A stretch of 64,000 nucleotides of DNA from Micrococcales bacterium (GTDB lineage Bacteria; Actinomycetota; Actinomycetes; S36-B12; UBA10799). Within the stretch, counting starts at the first letter, position 1. Each line of letters begins with the position of its first letter. Below are positions 1-9,448 of this stretch, piece by piece. The notes beneath the pieces were generated by a model. That model searched no databases. It was not told the DNA's origin and saw nothing but the letters and a program-made list of their open reading frames with translations. Location of the stretch: contig JADJCR010000005.1 in assembly GCA_016703125.1 (NCBI GenBank), positions 124,001 through 188,000 on the forward strand, written 5' to 3'. The position numbers and the translations under genes were made by a program.

Positions 1-1549
1 CGGACACCGCCGCCAGGTCCGCACCCTGGATCGCCTCGCTCAACGCCGTGGGCAGCGGGCCGGAGTTGCCGATGCACGTCGTGCAGCCGTACCCCACGAT
101 GTCGAAGCCGAGCTTCTCCAGGTACGGCATCAGCCCGGACTTCTCGTAGTAGTCGGTGACGACCTGCGATCCCGGGGCCAAGGACGTCTTCACCCACGGC
201 TTACGCGTCAGGCCGGCCTCCACCGCCTTCTTGGCGAGCAGCGCGGCGCCCAGCATCACCGACGGGTTGGACGTGTTCGTGCACGAGGTGATGGCCGCGA
301 TGACCACTGCACCGTGCCCGATGGTGACCTCCTGGCCTTCCATCGTCAGGGTTGCCGTGGTGGCAGGGTCGTCGGTGTAGGCCGGCAGCGCCTCACCGAA
401 AGCGTGCGCCGCGGTGGCCAGCGGCACCCGGTCCTGCGGGCGCTTCGGCCCGGCGAGACTGGGTACCACGTCGCCGAGGTCGAGTTCGAGGTACTCGGAG
501 TAGGCCGGCTCACGCGCCGGGTCGTGCCACAGCCCCTGGGCCTTGGCGTAGGCCTCCACGACGGTGATCTGCTGGTCGCTGCGGCCGGTGAGCCGCAGGT
601 AGGCCAGCGTCTCGTCGTCAAGGGGGAAAATGGCCGCCGTGGAGCCGTACTCGGGGCTCATGTTGCCGATGGTTGCGCGATTCGCCAGGGGCACTGCTGC
701 CACGCCGTCACCGTAGAACTCGACGAACTTGCCGACGACGCCGTGCTGCCGCAACTTCTCCGTGATGGTGAGGACCAAGTCCGTGGCGGTCGCCCCGGCG
801 GGCAACTTGCCGGACAGCTTGAATCCCACGACCCGCGGGATGAGCATGCTCACCGGCTGCCCGAGCATGGCCGCCTCGGCCTCGATGCCACCGACCCCCC
901 AGCCCAGCACGCCGAGTCCGTTGACCATGGTGGTGTGGGAGTCGGTGCCCACGCAGGTGTCCGGGTAGGCCTGCCCGTCGCGGATCATCACGACCCGGGC
1001 GAGGTGCTCGATGTTGACCTGGTGCACGATGCCGGTGCCCGGCGGCACCACCCGGAACTCGTCGAACGCGCTCTGCCCCCAGCGCAGGAACTGGTACCGC
1101 TCGCGGTTGCGCTCGTATTCCAGCTGCACGTTCAGTTGCAGCGCCTGCTGCGTCCCGAAGTAGTCCGCAATGACGCTGTGATCGATCACGAGTTCGGCCG
1201 GCGCCAGCGGGTTGATGCGCGCCGGATCCCCGCCCATCGCCGTGAACGCCTCGCGCATGGTGGCGAGGTCGACGACACACGGGACCCCCGTGAAGTCCTG
1301 CATGATGACCCGGGCTGGGGTGAACTGGATCTCCTGGCTGGGCGTGGCCGTGGGATCCCAGTCCGCAAGCGCCCGGATCTGGTCTGCGGTGACATTGGCG
1401 CCGTCCTCGGTACGCAGCAGGTTCTCCAGGAGGACCCGATGTGTGTAGGGGAGGTCCAGCTCGCCCAGGGCATCGAGGCGGAAGATCTCGAAGGACTCCT
1501 CCCCCACCTGCAACTGCGACTTGGCACCGAAACTGTCGAGGCTTGCCAC
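1..1549 (-). CDS. acnA: Aconitate hydratase A (3' end cut by window)
   Basis: Cytoplasmic 4Fe-4S enzyme of the TCA cycle that isomerises citrate to isocitrate. The frame is open from about 1561 to the window edge, so the C-terminal part (including the swivel domain) is missing. Visible landmarks are the substrate motif DSHTTMVNGLG, the cluster cysteine in SCTNTSNP, and the second cysteine pair in GCTTCIGNSGPL close to the window edge. I choose GTG at 1549 because GGGAG lies 5 nt upstream; an in-frame ATG at 1561 has no comparable site and would add MGDV. A -10-like TAGGCT upstream would give a short leader carrying that GGGAG. Identity is secure; only the start and the missing end are open. 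Confidence 0.95.
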   Translation of the reverse strand, partial: MASLDSFGAKSQLQVGEESFEIFRLDALGELDLPYTHRVLLENLLRTEDGANVTADQIRALADWDPTATPSQEIQFTPARVIMQDFTGVPCVVDLATMREAFTAMGGDPARINPLAPAELVIDHSVIADYFGTQQALQLNVQLEYERNRERYQFLRWGQSAFDEFRVVPPGTGIVHQVNIEHLARVVMIRDGQAYPDTCVGTDSHTTMVNGLGVLGWGVGGIEAEAAMLGQPVSMLIPRVVGFKLSGKLPAGATATDLVLTITEKLRQHGVVGKFVEFYGDGVAAVPLANRATIGNMSPEYGSTAAIFPLDDETLAYLRLTGRSDQQITVVEAYAKAQGLWHDPAREPAYSEYLELDLGDVVPSLAGPKRPQDRVPLATAAHAFGEALPAYTDDPATTATLTMEGQEVTIGHGAVVIAAITSCTNTSNPSVMLGAALLAKKAVEAGLTRKPWVKTSLAPGSQVVTDYYEKSGLMPYLEKLGFDIVGYGCTTCIGNSGPLPTALSEAIQGADLAAVS

Positions 1550-1579
1550 TACATCTCCCATCGCCGGACGGTCGCCACC

Positions 1580-1585
1580 AGCCTA
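1580..1585 (-). promoter_or_regulatory. Putative -10 element of acnA
   Basis: Reads TAGGCT on the minus strand (TAnnnT type). Initiation about 7 nt downstream would leave a leader of roughly 20 nt containing the GGGAG that serves the GTG start. No clear -35 was identified. Confidence 0.4.
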
Positions 1586-1619
1586 GTGCGCCATCGGCAC
1601 GGCCCGGAACGCCAGGCGG

Positions 1620-2783
1620 CTACCGTCGGGTGGGGCGCAGCCGCACGACCGTCTCCAGGTGGGCCGTCCCCGGGAACAGGTCGAAGCCCTCGATGCGATC
1701 AGGCTCGTAACCCGCGTCGCGGAACCAGGCCAGGTCCCGGGCCAAGGTCGACGGTTCGCATGACACGTACACGACCGTCCGCGCCCGGGTGGCGGCGATG
1801 GCGGTGACCACGGCCCGTCCCGCCCCGGCCCGTGGTGGGTCCAGCACCACCACGTCGGCCGGTTCGGGGTGGTGTGCCCAGCGCCGGACGTCGCGTGCCA
1901 CGACCCGGGTTGACGGGTCACCCGCGGCATTGGCCCGGGCATAGCCTGCGGCACGACGGTCCCCCTCGACCAGCACCACCTGCTGCCAGTGCTCGCTCAT
2001 CGACAGACCGAAGAGCCCGACGCCGGCGTAAAGGTCCAGCAGGGTTGTCCCGGAAGCCTCGCCGACAAGTGCCCTCACCGAGTCCACCAGCACCTGCGCA
2101 CCCAGGCGATGCGACTGCCAGAAGCCGTCCGCCGCGCAGGCGAACCGCCGGCCGGCAACCACGTGAACGTGTTCGGTAGGACCTTCGGCCGTCCTGCCAA
2201 CAGCGGAGGTCACGACGACAGCCCTGCCCGAGGTGCTGACGCTGACGTGGATCTGCGCGTCGGGTGGCCAGCGCCGGGTCAGCAGCTCGGTGAGTCCAAG
2301 AGCGGGATCAGCCTGCAGGCAGTCACCGATGGGTACTACCTCGTGACTGCGCGCGGCATGGAACCCCGCCCGGCCGCCGGCATCGGAATGCAGTGTCAGT
2401 CGGGTGCGCCATCCCGTGGCCAGGCCCAGGTCCCGCACCTCCGGGGTCCAGGTGATGCCACCGATCCGCAGCAGGGTTTCTTCGAGCACCTGCTCCTTGA
2501 TCCGGAGTTGGGCGGCCCCGTCGGCGTGCAGCCAGGCGCAGCCGCCGCACAGACCCGGCCCGAACCAAGCACACGCGGCCACGACCCGGTCAGGGCTGGA
2601 ACCGGACTCGACAGCGACAGCTTCGGCACGCCAGAACCGCGCGTCCGGCCCGTCGTCGTCCACCTGCGCCCGGACGGTCTCACCGGGCAGGCACAGGCGG
2701 CAGAACACGACGCGGCCGTCCACGCGTCCCACACAGGTGCCACCGTGCGCCGCAGCGTCGGCGCGCACCACGATCTCCGGCAC
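1620..2783 (-). CDS. TrmA/RlmD-family RNA m5U methyltransferase
   Basis: A 387-residue class I SAM-dependent methyltransferase of the 5-methyluridine family, acting on tRNA or rRNA. The N-terminal ~60 residues look like the TRAM/OB-type RNA-binding part. Cysteines around CAWFGPGLCGGC resemble the iron-sulfur binding pattern of this family. The SAM site is LDLYAGVGLFGL, then VVLDPPRAG, the catalytic cysteine in SCEPSTLARDL, and the base glutamate in TAHLETV near the C-terminus. It starts with GTG 3 nt after the stop of the upstream permease, so the two are probably co-transcribed. This permease-methyltransferase pairing next to CeoB/CeoC is common in actinobacteria. Which uridine is modified cannot be read from the sequence. 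Confidence 0.88.
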   Translation of the reverse strand: MPEIVVRADAAAHGGTCVGRVDGRVVFCRLCLPGETVRAQVDDDGPDARFWRAEAVAVESGSSPDRVVAACAWFGPGLCGGCAWLHADGAAQLRIKEQVLEETLLRIGGITWTPEVRDLGLATGWRTRLTLHSDAGGRAGFHAARSHEVVPIGDCLQADPALGLTELLTRRWPPDAQIHVSVSTSGRAVVVTSAVGRTAEGPTEHVHVVAGRRFACAADGFWQSHRLGAQVLVDSVRALVGEASGTTLLDLYAGVGLFGLSMSEHWQQVVLVEGDRRAAGYARANAAGDPSTRVVARDVRRWAHHPEPADVVVLDPPRAGAGRAVVTAIAATRARTVVYVSCEPSTLARDLAWFRDAGYEPDRIEGFDLFPGTAHLETVVRLRPTRR

Positions 2784-2786
2784 CGG

Positions 2787-4766
2787 TCACTCCGGGCTGC
2801 GCGTGGGAATACCCCGGTACAGCGCGCCAGGCGCTTCCGCCTCGTCCTTGTCCGCCACGCGGTCACTGGACTCCAACTGCCACGGCACACTGACCACCAT
2901 GACACCGGGAGTGAAGAGCAACCGGCTCTTCAGCCGCAGCGCGCTCTGGTTGTGCAGCAATTGCTCCCACCAGTGCCCCACGACGTACTCGGGGACGTAG
3001 ACGGTCACCAGATCCCGGGGACTCTCCCGGCGGAAGTTGCGCACGTAGTCCACCACTGGCTTCGTGATCTCGCGGAACGGACTCTCCAGGACTTTCAGCG
3101 TCACGGGGATCTGGCGGCGTTCCCACTCCTCGATGATCGCTTCCGAGTCGCCCGGGGTGACCTCTACCGTCAGTGCCTCCAGCGTGGAGGGCCGGGTCGC
3201 GCGGGCGTACGCCAGTGCCCGCAGCGTGGGCTTGTGGATCTTCGCGACCAGCACGATGGCGTGGACCCGAGCGGGCAGCAGGAAGCGCTCGTCGTCCAGC
3301 GGGGTCAGTTCGATGGCCACCTTGTCGTAGTGGCCCTGGATGCCCTTCATGATCGTGAACAGCACCGGAATCGCGATGCACACGATCCACGCACCGTGGG
3401 TGAACTTCGTGCCCAGCACGATGATCAGCACGCTGCCCGTCATCACGAACCCGATGGAGTTGATGATCCGCCGCCGCACGTAGGACGACCGGACCGTGGG
3501 GTCTTCCTCGGTGCGCAGCAACCGCGTCCAGTGCCGGATCATGCCCAACTGACTCAGCGTGAAACTGATGAAGACCCCGACGATGTAGAGCTGGATGAGG
3601 GCGGTGACGCTGGCCTCGAAGATGACCACCAGCACGATGGCCATCAACGCCAGGGTCACGATGCCGTTGCTGAACGCCAGCCGGTCACCACGGTTGTGCA
3701 ACTGCCGGGGCAGGTAGTTGTCCTGCGCCAGGATCGATCCCAGGACCGGGAAGCCGTTGAACGCCGTGTTGGCCGCCAGCACCAGGATCAGGGCCGTGAC
3801 CGTCGAGACGAAGATGAACATCGCCGGGAAGTTGCTGAACACCGCCTGCGCGATCTGGGCGATGACCGTCTTCTGGTCCTGACCCGGCGGCAGGCCGATG
3901 AGGTCTTCCGGGTTCTCGGTGACCTTCACCTTCGTCACCAGCGCCAGGATCGTGATCGACATGAACATCGTGATGCTCAGCAGACCCAGCATCACCAGCG
4001 TGGTCGCGGCATTCTTGCTCTTGGGCTTGCGGAAGGCCGGCACCCCGTTGGAGATCGCCTCCACACCCGTGAGGGCCGTGCACCCGGAGGAGAAGGCCCT
4101 GGCCAACAGGAACACCAATGCGGCGCCGGCGAACGTTTCCTCAGGTTTGATCTCGTAGGCGGTCGACTCGGAGAGGAGGGTGTCGCCGGCGGCCAGCCGG
4201 AAGCCGGCGGTGACGATCATCGCGAAGATCCCGAAGATGAACGCGTACGTCGGGATCGCGAACAGCGTCCCCGACTCCCGGACCCCGCGCAGGTTGAGCA
4301 GCGTCACCACCACGATCAGCCCGGTGGTCAGCGCCACCAGGTGCTGGCCGAACCATGGGATGGCTGAGGCGATGTTCGCCGACGCGGCGGACATCGACAC
4401 CGCGACGGTCAAGATGTAGTCGACCAGCAGGGCACTGGCGACAGTCAGTCCGGCATTGGGTCCGAGGTTCTTGGTCACCACCTCGTAGTCGCCACCGCCG
4501 CTGGGGTAGGCCTGCACGTTCTGCCGGTACGACGCCACCACGACGAGCAGGACCGCGACCACGCCGAGCGCGACCCAGGGCGAGAAGGCGAATAGAGCCA
4601 GCCCGCCCAAGGACAGCACCAGCAGGATCTCCTGCGTGGCGTAGGACACCGACGACAGCGCGTCGGAGGCGAACACGGGTAGGGCGATGCGCTTCGGCAA
4701 CAGGGTCGAGTGCAGTCGGTCACTGCGCTGAGCCCGGCCGAGGACGAGCTCCTTCGGTGTGAGCAC
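2787..4766 (-). CDS. kimA: KimA-type APC-superfamily potassium importer
   Basis: A 659-residue membrane transporter. Residues about 25-445 hold roughly twelve hydrophobic segments; residues about 450-659 form a soluble C-terminal domain. Motifs shared with Bacillus KimA (YdaO) are visible: ASDALSSVSY near residues 33-42, SYRQ and AYPSGGGDYEV near 79-95, and LLVDYILTVAVSMSA after that. KimA is a high-affinity potassium importer inhibited by cyclic di-AMP. The gene is divergent from ceoB/ceoC, which encode potassium-regulatory RCK-type proteins, and this supports a potassium role rather than amino-acid transport. The GTG start has no Shine-Dalgarno, but TACCAT lies 6 nt upstream, so a leaderless mRNA is likely. 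A generic database label would be APC family permease; the potassium assignment is inference from motifs and context. Confidence 0.82.
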   Translation of the reverse strand: MLTPKELVLGRAQRSDRLHSTLLPKRIALPVFASDALSSVSYATQEILLVLSLGGLALFAFSPWVALGVVAVLLVVVASYRQNVQAYPSGGGDYEVVTKNLGPNAGLTVASALLVDYILTVAVSMSAASANIASAIPWFGQHLVALTTGLIVVVTLLNLRGVRESGTLFAIPTYAFIFGIFAMIVTAGFRLAAGDTLLSESTAYEIKPEETFAGAALVFLLARAFSSGCTALTGVEAISNGVPAFRKPKSKNAATTLVMLGLLSITMFMSITILALVTKVKVTENPEDLIGLPPGQDQKTVIAQIAQAVFSNFPAMFIFVSTVTALILVLAANTAFNGFPVLGSILAQDNYLPRQLHNRGDRLAFSNGIVTLALMAIVLVVIFEASVTALIQLYIVGVFISFTLSQLGMIRHWTRLLRTEEDPTVRSSYVRRRIINSIGFVMTGSVLIIVLGTKFTHGAWIVCIAIPVLFTIMKGIQGHYDKVAIELTPLDDERFLLPARVHAIVLVAKIHKPTLRALAYARATRPSTLEALTVEVTPGDSEAIIEEWERRQIPVTLKVLESPFREITKPVVDYVRNFRRESPRDLVTVYVPEYVVGHWWEQLLHNQSALRLKSRLLFTPGVMVVSVPWQLESSDRVADKDEAEAPGALYRGIPTRSPE

Positions 4767-4772
4767 GACTCG

Positions 4773-4778
4773 ATGGTA
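4773..4778 (-). promoter_or_regulatory. Leaderless -10 element of kimA
   Basis: TACCAT on the minus strand, followed by a 6-nt spacer and the GTG start. The spacing fits transcription starting at or beside the start codon. Confidence 0.5.
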
Positions 4779-4845
4779 GGGCCCCGGTAAGCGCTGTTGC
4801 GAGCAAGGAGGGGCTTACCGGTGCGCACGCAGATCGTGACGCGAG

Positions 4846-4851
4846 TAGCGT
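4846..4851 (+). promoter_or_regulatory. Leaderless -10 element of ceoB-ceoC
   Basis: TAGCGT followed by a 7-nt spacer and the GTG start at 4859. It faces the kimA promoter across a 92-bp intergenic gap, so both halves of the potassium system may share control. Confidence 0.5.
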
Positions 4852-4858
4852 TTGACTC

Positions 4859-5524
4859 GTGCACTTCGTGGTGATGGGTTGCGGTCGCGTCGGTTCCCGG
4901 TTGGCTCGCACCCTTGACGAGCTGGGCCACTCGGTGGCTGTCATCGATCAGGACGTCACATCGTTCGCCCGCCTGGGCACGGCGTTCGAAGGCAAGACCG
5001 TGCAGGGCATCGGGTTCGACCGCGATGCGCTGGAGAGCGCGGGCATCGAAGAAGCCCAGGCGTTCGCCGCGGTGAGCAGCGGTGACAACTCCAACATCGT
5101 TGCCGCCCGGGTGGCGCGGGAGAAGTTCGGGGTGGACCGGGTGGTGGCCCGCATCTACGACCCCCGGCGCGCGGCGATCTACGCCCGTCTCGGTATCCCG
5201 ACCGTGGCCACCGTGGCCTGGACGACCGAGCAGATGATGCGCCATCTGTTGCCGGGCGAACCCGAGCAGTTGTGGGCCGACGACACCGGGGCCGCCGTGA
5301 TGCACCGGGTCATCCTGGACCGCAGTTGGTATGGACACCGCGCCGAGGATCTGTCCTTCGGGCTGCCGACCCGGGTGGCGCTGATCTACCGGGAGGGCGG
5401 GGTGGTCGTGCCGACTGCCGACAGCGTCCTGCAGGAGGGGGACGATCCCGTGCTGCTGAGCGCCAAAGAGGCTCTGACCGAGGTGTACGAACGCTGCGCC
5501 GGGAGGGCGGTGGTGCCGCAATGA
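4859..5524 (+). CDS. ceoB: TrkA/CeoB-type potassium channel regulatory subunit
   Basis: A 221-residue RCK protein. The N-terminal Rossmann fold has the nucleotide-binding motif GCGRVG at residues 7-12 and the ribose-binding acid at Asp30 (VAVIDQD). The C-terminal part, from about residue 135, is an RCK_C-like ligand-binding domain. Such proteins bind NAD(H) or ATP and gate potassium transporters in the membrane. It overlaps ceoC by ATGA, so the two are translated together, and it diverges from the kimA-type importer. GTG start with a leaderless-type -10 upstream. Two half-size TrkA proteins in tandem (CeoB, CeoC) are the usual actinobacterial arrangement. Confidence 0.88.
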   Translation: MHFVVMGCGRVGSRLARTLDELGHSVAVIDQDVTSFARLGTAFEGKTVQGIGFDRDALESAGIEEAQAFAAVSSGDNSNIVAARVAREKFGVDRVVARIYDPRRAAIYARLGIPTVATVAWTTEQMMRHLLPGEPEQLWADDTGAAVMHRVILDRSWYGHRAEDLSFGLPTRVALIYREGGVVVPTADSVLQEGDDPVLLSAKEALTEVYERCAGRAVVPQ

Positions 5525-6174
5525 TGGTCGCGATCGCCGGTGCGGGCAAGGTGGGCAAGTCGATCGCCCGCGAACTGGCAGGCATCGGCCACGACGTGAT
5601 GCTCATCGACAAGGACCCGGTCCTCGTGGAGAGATCCCGTATCGAGGGCGTGGACATCGTCAAGGCGGACGCCTGCGAGATGGCGTCACTGGATCTGGTC
5701 GGCTTGGAGCGCTGCCAGGTCGTGGTGGCTGCCACAGGTGACGACAAGGTGAACCTGGTGGTATCCCTGCTGGCGAAGACGGAGTACGGGGTACCCCGAG
5801 TGGTCGCCCGCGTCAACCACCCGAAGAACGAGTGGCTGTTCGATGAGATGTGGGGCGTCGACGTCGCAGTGTCCACCCCGCGACTGCTCAGTGCCCTGGT
5901 CGAGGAGGCCGTGGCAGTCGGCGACCTCGTGCGCCTGCTGACCTTCCGCCAGAGCAAGACGAACCTGGTGGAGATGACACTTCCGCACGACTCGGCCGTG
6001 ATCGGGATGGCCGTTGGTGACGTCGAGTGGCCGGTGGACACGTCACTGGTCGCGATCCTGCGCGAGGACCGGGTGATCTCCGCCACGCAGGACGACCCCT
6101 TGGAGGTCGGCGACGAGTTGCTGTTCGTCGCGGCCGAGGAGCAGGAGAAGGCGCTGTCCGACCTGCTGCACTGA
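5521..6174 (+). CDS. ceoC: TrkA/CeoC-type potassium channel regulatory subunit
   Basis: A 217-residue paralogue of the preceding gene. Rossmann motif GAGKVG is at residues 7-12 and the acidic residue Asp30 follows in VMLIDKD; an RCK_C-like domain occupies about residues 140-217. It probably forms a hetero-oligomer with CeoB and regulates the adjacent KimA-type importer. The ATG overlaps the ceoB stop as ATGA; an immediate second ATG is an alternative start. It is convergent with the NagZ-like gene, 25 bp away. Confidence 0.87.
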   Translation: MMVAIAGAGKVGKSIARELAGIGHDVMLIDKDPVLVERSRIEGVDIVKADACEMASLDLVGLERCQVVVAATGDDKVNLVVSLLAKTEYGVPRVVARVNHPKNEWLFDEMWGVDVAVSTPRLLSALVEEAVAVGDLVRLLTFRQSKTNLVEMTLPHDSAVIGMAVGDVEWPVDTSLVAILREDRVISATQDDPLEVGDELLFVAAEEQEKALSDLLH

Positions 6175-6199
6175 CCTGCGGCGGTGTCGCCGTGCCTGC

Positions 6200-7750
6200 T
6201 CAGCCGATCGCGGCGCAGGGCTTGGGCCCGCGCACCGGCAGTCCACCCAGCGCGGTCAGTTCGCCGGCGAGCGCCTGACCGGCCGCCCACCCGGAGGCCT
6301 GCACATCCCCGTACGTCAGCACCCGCTGACGCGCCGGCGCCTGCAGCGCCGGGTAGGGCGGGCCGGTGGCGACCCACACGTCCGTCGCACCCGGCGAGCC
6401 GGGAGACACCACGATCCGGGTCGGACCCGACCCCACACCCGCCGCCCGCAGACCCTGCCGCACCCCCACGGCGACCGGGCCGGAGCCGGACACGGTCGCG
6501 CCGCGGCGTACCAGGTTGCGGCAGGTGCCGAGCACGGTGATGCCCGCTGCGGCCGTGGTCCGGGCCACCCGCCGGGAGTCTGCCTTGCCGGGCATCGCGG
6601 GGTACTGGGGCCGCCCATCGAGCAGACCCAACCGCGCCTTGGCGGCCAGCACATGCCGGACCGCCGCGCGCACCCGGCTTCGTGACAGCACCGCCCCGCC
6701 GGCCGCCCGGCGCACCTCGGCGACGGCCGCCCCCGGGTCGTTGGGCATCAGCAGAACGTCGATACCGGCCGCCACCACATCGCGGTAGAGATTCGGCCGG
6801 CTGGCCACAGCTCCCATGCCCAGGGAGTCGCTGACCACCAGGCCGTCGAAGCCCATCTCGTCGCGCAGGATCCCGGTGACCACCTTCCTGGAGACCGTGG
6901 CCGGCTTGGAATCCACCGCGGGCACCGTGACGTGCGCGACCATGACCGCCGGAATGCCCGCATCCACGGCGTCCTGGAAGGGGGGCAGGTCGATACGCCG
7001 CATCTGGGCCCGGGAGTGGGTGACCTTGGCCAGTCCCAGGTGGCTGTCGGTCGCGGTGTCCCCGTGACCGGGGAAGTGCTTGGCTGTCGAGAGGATTCCC
7101 GCGGCATCGAAGCCACTCACCTGCCCGGTGACCGCGTCACCCACAACGTCTGGGAAGGCACCCGGGGAGCGGATCCCGATCACCGGATTACTGGGACGCA
7201 CGTTGACATCGGCCACTGGCGCGAAGTCGATGTTCACGCCTGCAGCAGCGAGCCACCTGCCGGTCATCTCGGCCGCGTCGGCCGCAGCGGTCGTACCGGA
7301 ACCACGGTTTCCCGCCACTGCGGCACCGAGCACCATAGCCCCGGGCAGCGTGACGGGCATCCGCAGGCGCCGCACGAGAGAGCCGTTCTCCTGATCGGCG
7401 CCGATGAGCAACGGCGGCAGGCCCGAGGCCCGAGCCTGCGCCTGCGCGGCCTGCACCACCCTGCGCCACTGGCGCGCGGTCCCCTGCGGCATCACGATGA
7501 GCCCGCCCGGGCGCGTCCGGCGCACAAGAGCACGCGCAGCCGCCGGGTCCAGGGAGTCCAGCGAAGGCATCAGCAGTTGGCGGATCCGCTGGCGGGGGGT
7601 CAGTTCCTCGTACACTTCGTCCACCGCGCTGTCCCCCGTGGCGAGCGACGAAGGCGGGTCGGCGGCGACCGCCGCGGGATCACCGGTGTCGGACGCCGCG
7701 CACCCCCCGATCAGCGCCACGGCCAGCCCGGCCACCAGGATCCTTCGCAC
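6200..7750 (-). CDS. nagZ: NagZ-like GH3 beta-N-acetylhexosaminidase lipoprotein
   Basis: A 516-residue glycoside hydrolase family 3 enzyme predicted to remove N-acetylglucosamine from muropeptides in cell-wall turnover. The N-terminus is a lipoprotein signal with lipobox LIGGC and Cys17 as the lipidated residue, so it is exported and membrane-anchored. The family signature KHFPGHGDT is at about residues 224-232 and the likely nucleophile is Asp308 in VVSDSLGMGA. A C-terminal region beyond residue 390 resembles the GH3 C-domain. The GTG start is fixed by the lipobox and by TACTGT 6 nt upstream. A longer frame upstream exists but would bury the signal peptide. Confidence 0.9.
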   Translation of the reverse strand: MRRILVAGLAVALIGGCAASDTGDPAAVAADPPSSLATGDSAVDEVYEELTPRQRIRQLLMPSLDSLDPAAARALVRRTRPGGLIVMPQGTARQWRRVVQAAQAQARASGLPPLLIGADQENGSLVRRLRMPVTLPGAMVLGAAVAGNRGSGTTAAADAAEMTGRWLAAAGVNIDFAPVADVNVRPSNPVIGIRSPGAFPDVVGDAVTGQVSGFDAAGILSTAKHFPGHGDTATDSHLGLAKVTHSRAQMRRIDLPPFQDAVDAGIPAVMVAHVTVPAVDSKPATVSRKVVTGILRDEMGFDGLVVSDSLGMGAVASRPNLYRDVVAAGIDVLLMPNDPGAAVAEVRRAAGGAVLSRSRVRAAVRHVLAAKARLGLLDGRPQYPAMPGKADSRRVARTTAAAGITVLGTCRNLVRRGATVSGSGPVAVGVRQGLRAAGVGSGPTRIVVSPGSPGATDVWVATGPPYPALQAPARQRVLTYGDVQASGWAAGQALAGELTALGGLPVRGPKPCAAIG

Positions 7751-7756
7751 CCGTCC

Positions 7757-7762
7757 ACAGTA
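7757..7762 (-). promoter_or_regulatory. Leaderless -10 element of the nagZ-like gene
   Basis: TACTGT on the minus strand, 6 nt before the GTG start. The identical hexamer precedes parE and the DUF222 gene in this window. Confidence 0.5.
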
Positions 7763-7989
7763 GGCGAGCGGCGCATTCGGCCCCGCTTGGCCCGCTGCCC
7801 TCCTGGCACTACGACGGAACCGGTCGTTGAACCCGTCTCCCACCGCGAAAACCGTTGCTGAAGGCCGCCTCACCGGTGAGATCCGATGCTCCTCGGGCCA
7901 CCCTGCTGGCAGAATGGCGATGAGGGGGGCCACCCATCCCCCGCCGACGAGTGGTCGAAGGTCACCCCTATCGACATGGAGGTTCCACA

Positions 7990-9418
7990 GTGAGCGTGCT
8001 GGCACAAGTTCTCGAGCCCCTCGGCATCACCACAGCCGTCGGGGAGGAAGCCGACGTCGTCATCCTGCGGCACGTGCCGGACGCAGAACTCATCGCGCAC
8101 CTGCGTGCTACTGGCCGCGTGGTGTGCTCCACCTCGCCGGAGGTGTTCGAGGCGCTCGGAGTGCCGACCGTACCCCTGCCACCTCATCCGTCGCACGACC
8201 CGCTGGTCGCCGACCCCGTGTACCCCGTGGACGCCGCGGGGCTGCGCTTCCCCTTGAGCCAGGCGTTCGGCATGGAGTGCGACGAGGTGTGGGCCACTGC
8301 GGACGGCATCCCCGTGGCCGGCCGAGTCGACGGCCTCGGCCTGCTAGCCGGTCGTTGGGAGGACGTGGCGGCCGATGACCAGGGCGCGCTGTTCTGGGCA
8401 CGCACGGTGCTGGACAAGCACGATCCCGAGGTGGAGGAGACGCTGCACGCGGTGCTCACAGCACCCGGTCCCGAGGTCGAGCATCCGCCGGTGGCCGTGG
8501 TGGACGGTTCTGACTGGCAGCCGGTGGCCGACCAGCTGCGCCGATCAACTCCCCGGACTTCCTGCGCGCCGTCGCGCACGCAGGCCGCACCCTGCCGGCC
8601 ACGGTCTACGAGGCGCTCGTCGATTTCGTCGACGACGGGCCGGCGTCCGGTGCCCTGCTGCTGGAGAACATGCCGCTCGGAGACCTCCCGCCCACGCCGG
8701 AAGAACCCCTGCAGGCTGACAAGCCCGATCAGGTTTCGGAGTTCTCCCTGCTCACGGTGGGCCGGATCCTCGGCCGTCCGGTGGGCTACCTGCCGGAGCA
8801 CGGGGGTGACGTTGTGCAGAACATCTCCCCCACCCGCCACAACGCCGACCGCCAGGTGTCCACGTCCAGCAAGTCCATGCTGGAGTTCCACACCGAGGCG
8901 GCGTTCCACCCGCACCGGCCGCGCTACTTGCTGCTGTTGTGCCTGCGGGGCGACCCCGCTGCAGCGACCACCTTGTGCAGCATCGCCGCGGTGCTCGGCA
9001 CCCTGTCCCCACGCTCGCGGGCGGTACTGTTCCAGCCACGTTTCACCACCGGCATCGACGAGTCCTACGCCGGTGGCCGATCCGCTGCGCAGTCCGTCCC
9101 CCGGCCGGTCCTCTACGGCGACCCGGAGTCACCGAAGATGTGGCTCGACGCCGACCTGATGAGCGGTACGGATCCGGTGGCGCAGGAGGCGCTGGAGGAA
9201 CTCGCCCGGCTCGTCCGCGAACACGCCACCGGGTGACGTTGAAGGCGGGCGACCTCCTCGTCGTCGACAACGACGTGGCCGTTCACGGGCGAACACCCTT
9301 CACGCCGCGTTTCGACGGCACGGACAGGTGGCTGCAACGGACCTTTGTGGTCGCCGATCACACCGCCGCCGACGGCTCCCGCGACGGCCGCGTGATCACC
9401 ACACGTTTCATCGCGTGA
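7990..9418 (+). CDS. AsnO/VioC-like Fe(II)/2-oxoglutarate dioxygenase with unknown N-terminal region, frame broken twice
   Basis: The C-terminal ~290 residues match clavaminate-synthase-like amino-acid oxygenases (arginine or asparagine beta-hydroxylases). Visible are the metal motif HTE in LEFHTEAAFHPHRP, STSS before it, GTDP in the strand region, and the distal histidine in VDNDVAVHGRTPF, followed by the 2-oxoglutarate arginine in RWLQRTFVV. The reading frame shifts near 8541 and again near 9230; each is repaired by adding one base in a C or G run. The first ~155 residues (VSVLAQVLEPLG onward) are a region I do not recognise; no stop separates it from the oxygenase, so it is either a fused domain or a separate gene hidden by an error. 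GTG start with GGAGG 7 nt upstream. Substrate is unknown. It may be a real pseudogene. Confidence 0.6.
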
Positions 9419-9436
9419 CGCTGGCGGCCGCTGCCC

Positions 9437-9442
9437 TAGGCT
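9437..9442 (+). promoter_or_regulatory. Leaderless -10 element of the uridine phosphorylase gene
   Basis: TAGGCT, then a 6-nt spacer, then ATG at 9449. No Shine-Dalgarno is present. Confidence 0.5.
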
Positions 9443-9448
9443 CGCCTC

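Noticed and set aside
1989..4367. Long plus-strand frame of 792 residues opposite the methyltransferase and KimA
   Set aside because: Antisense shadow typical of GC-rich DNA; product is rich in His, Gln, Arg and Asp with no family likeness, while the minus-strand genes have clear motifs.
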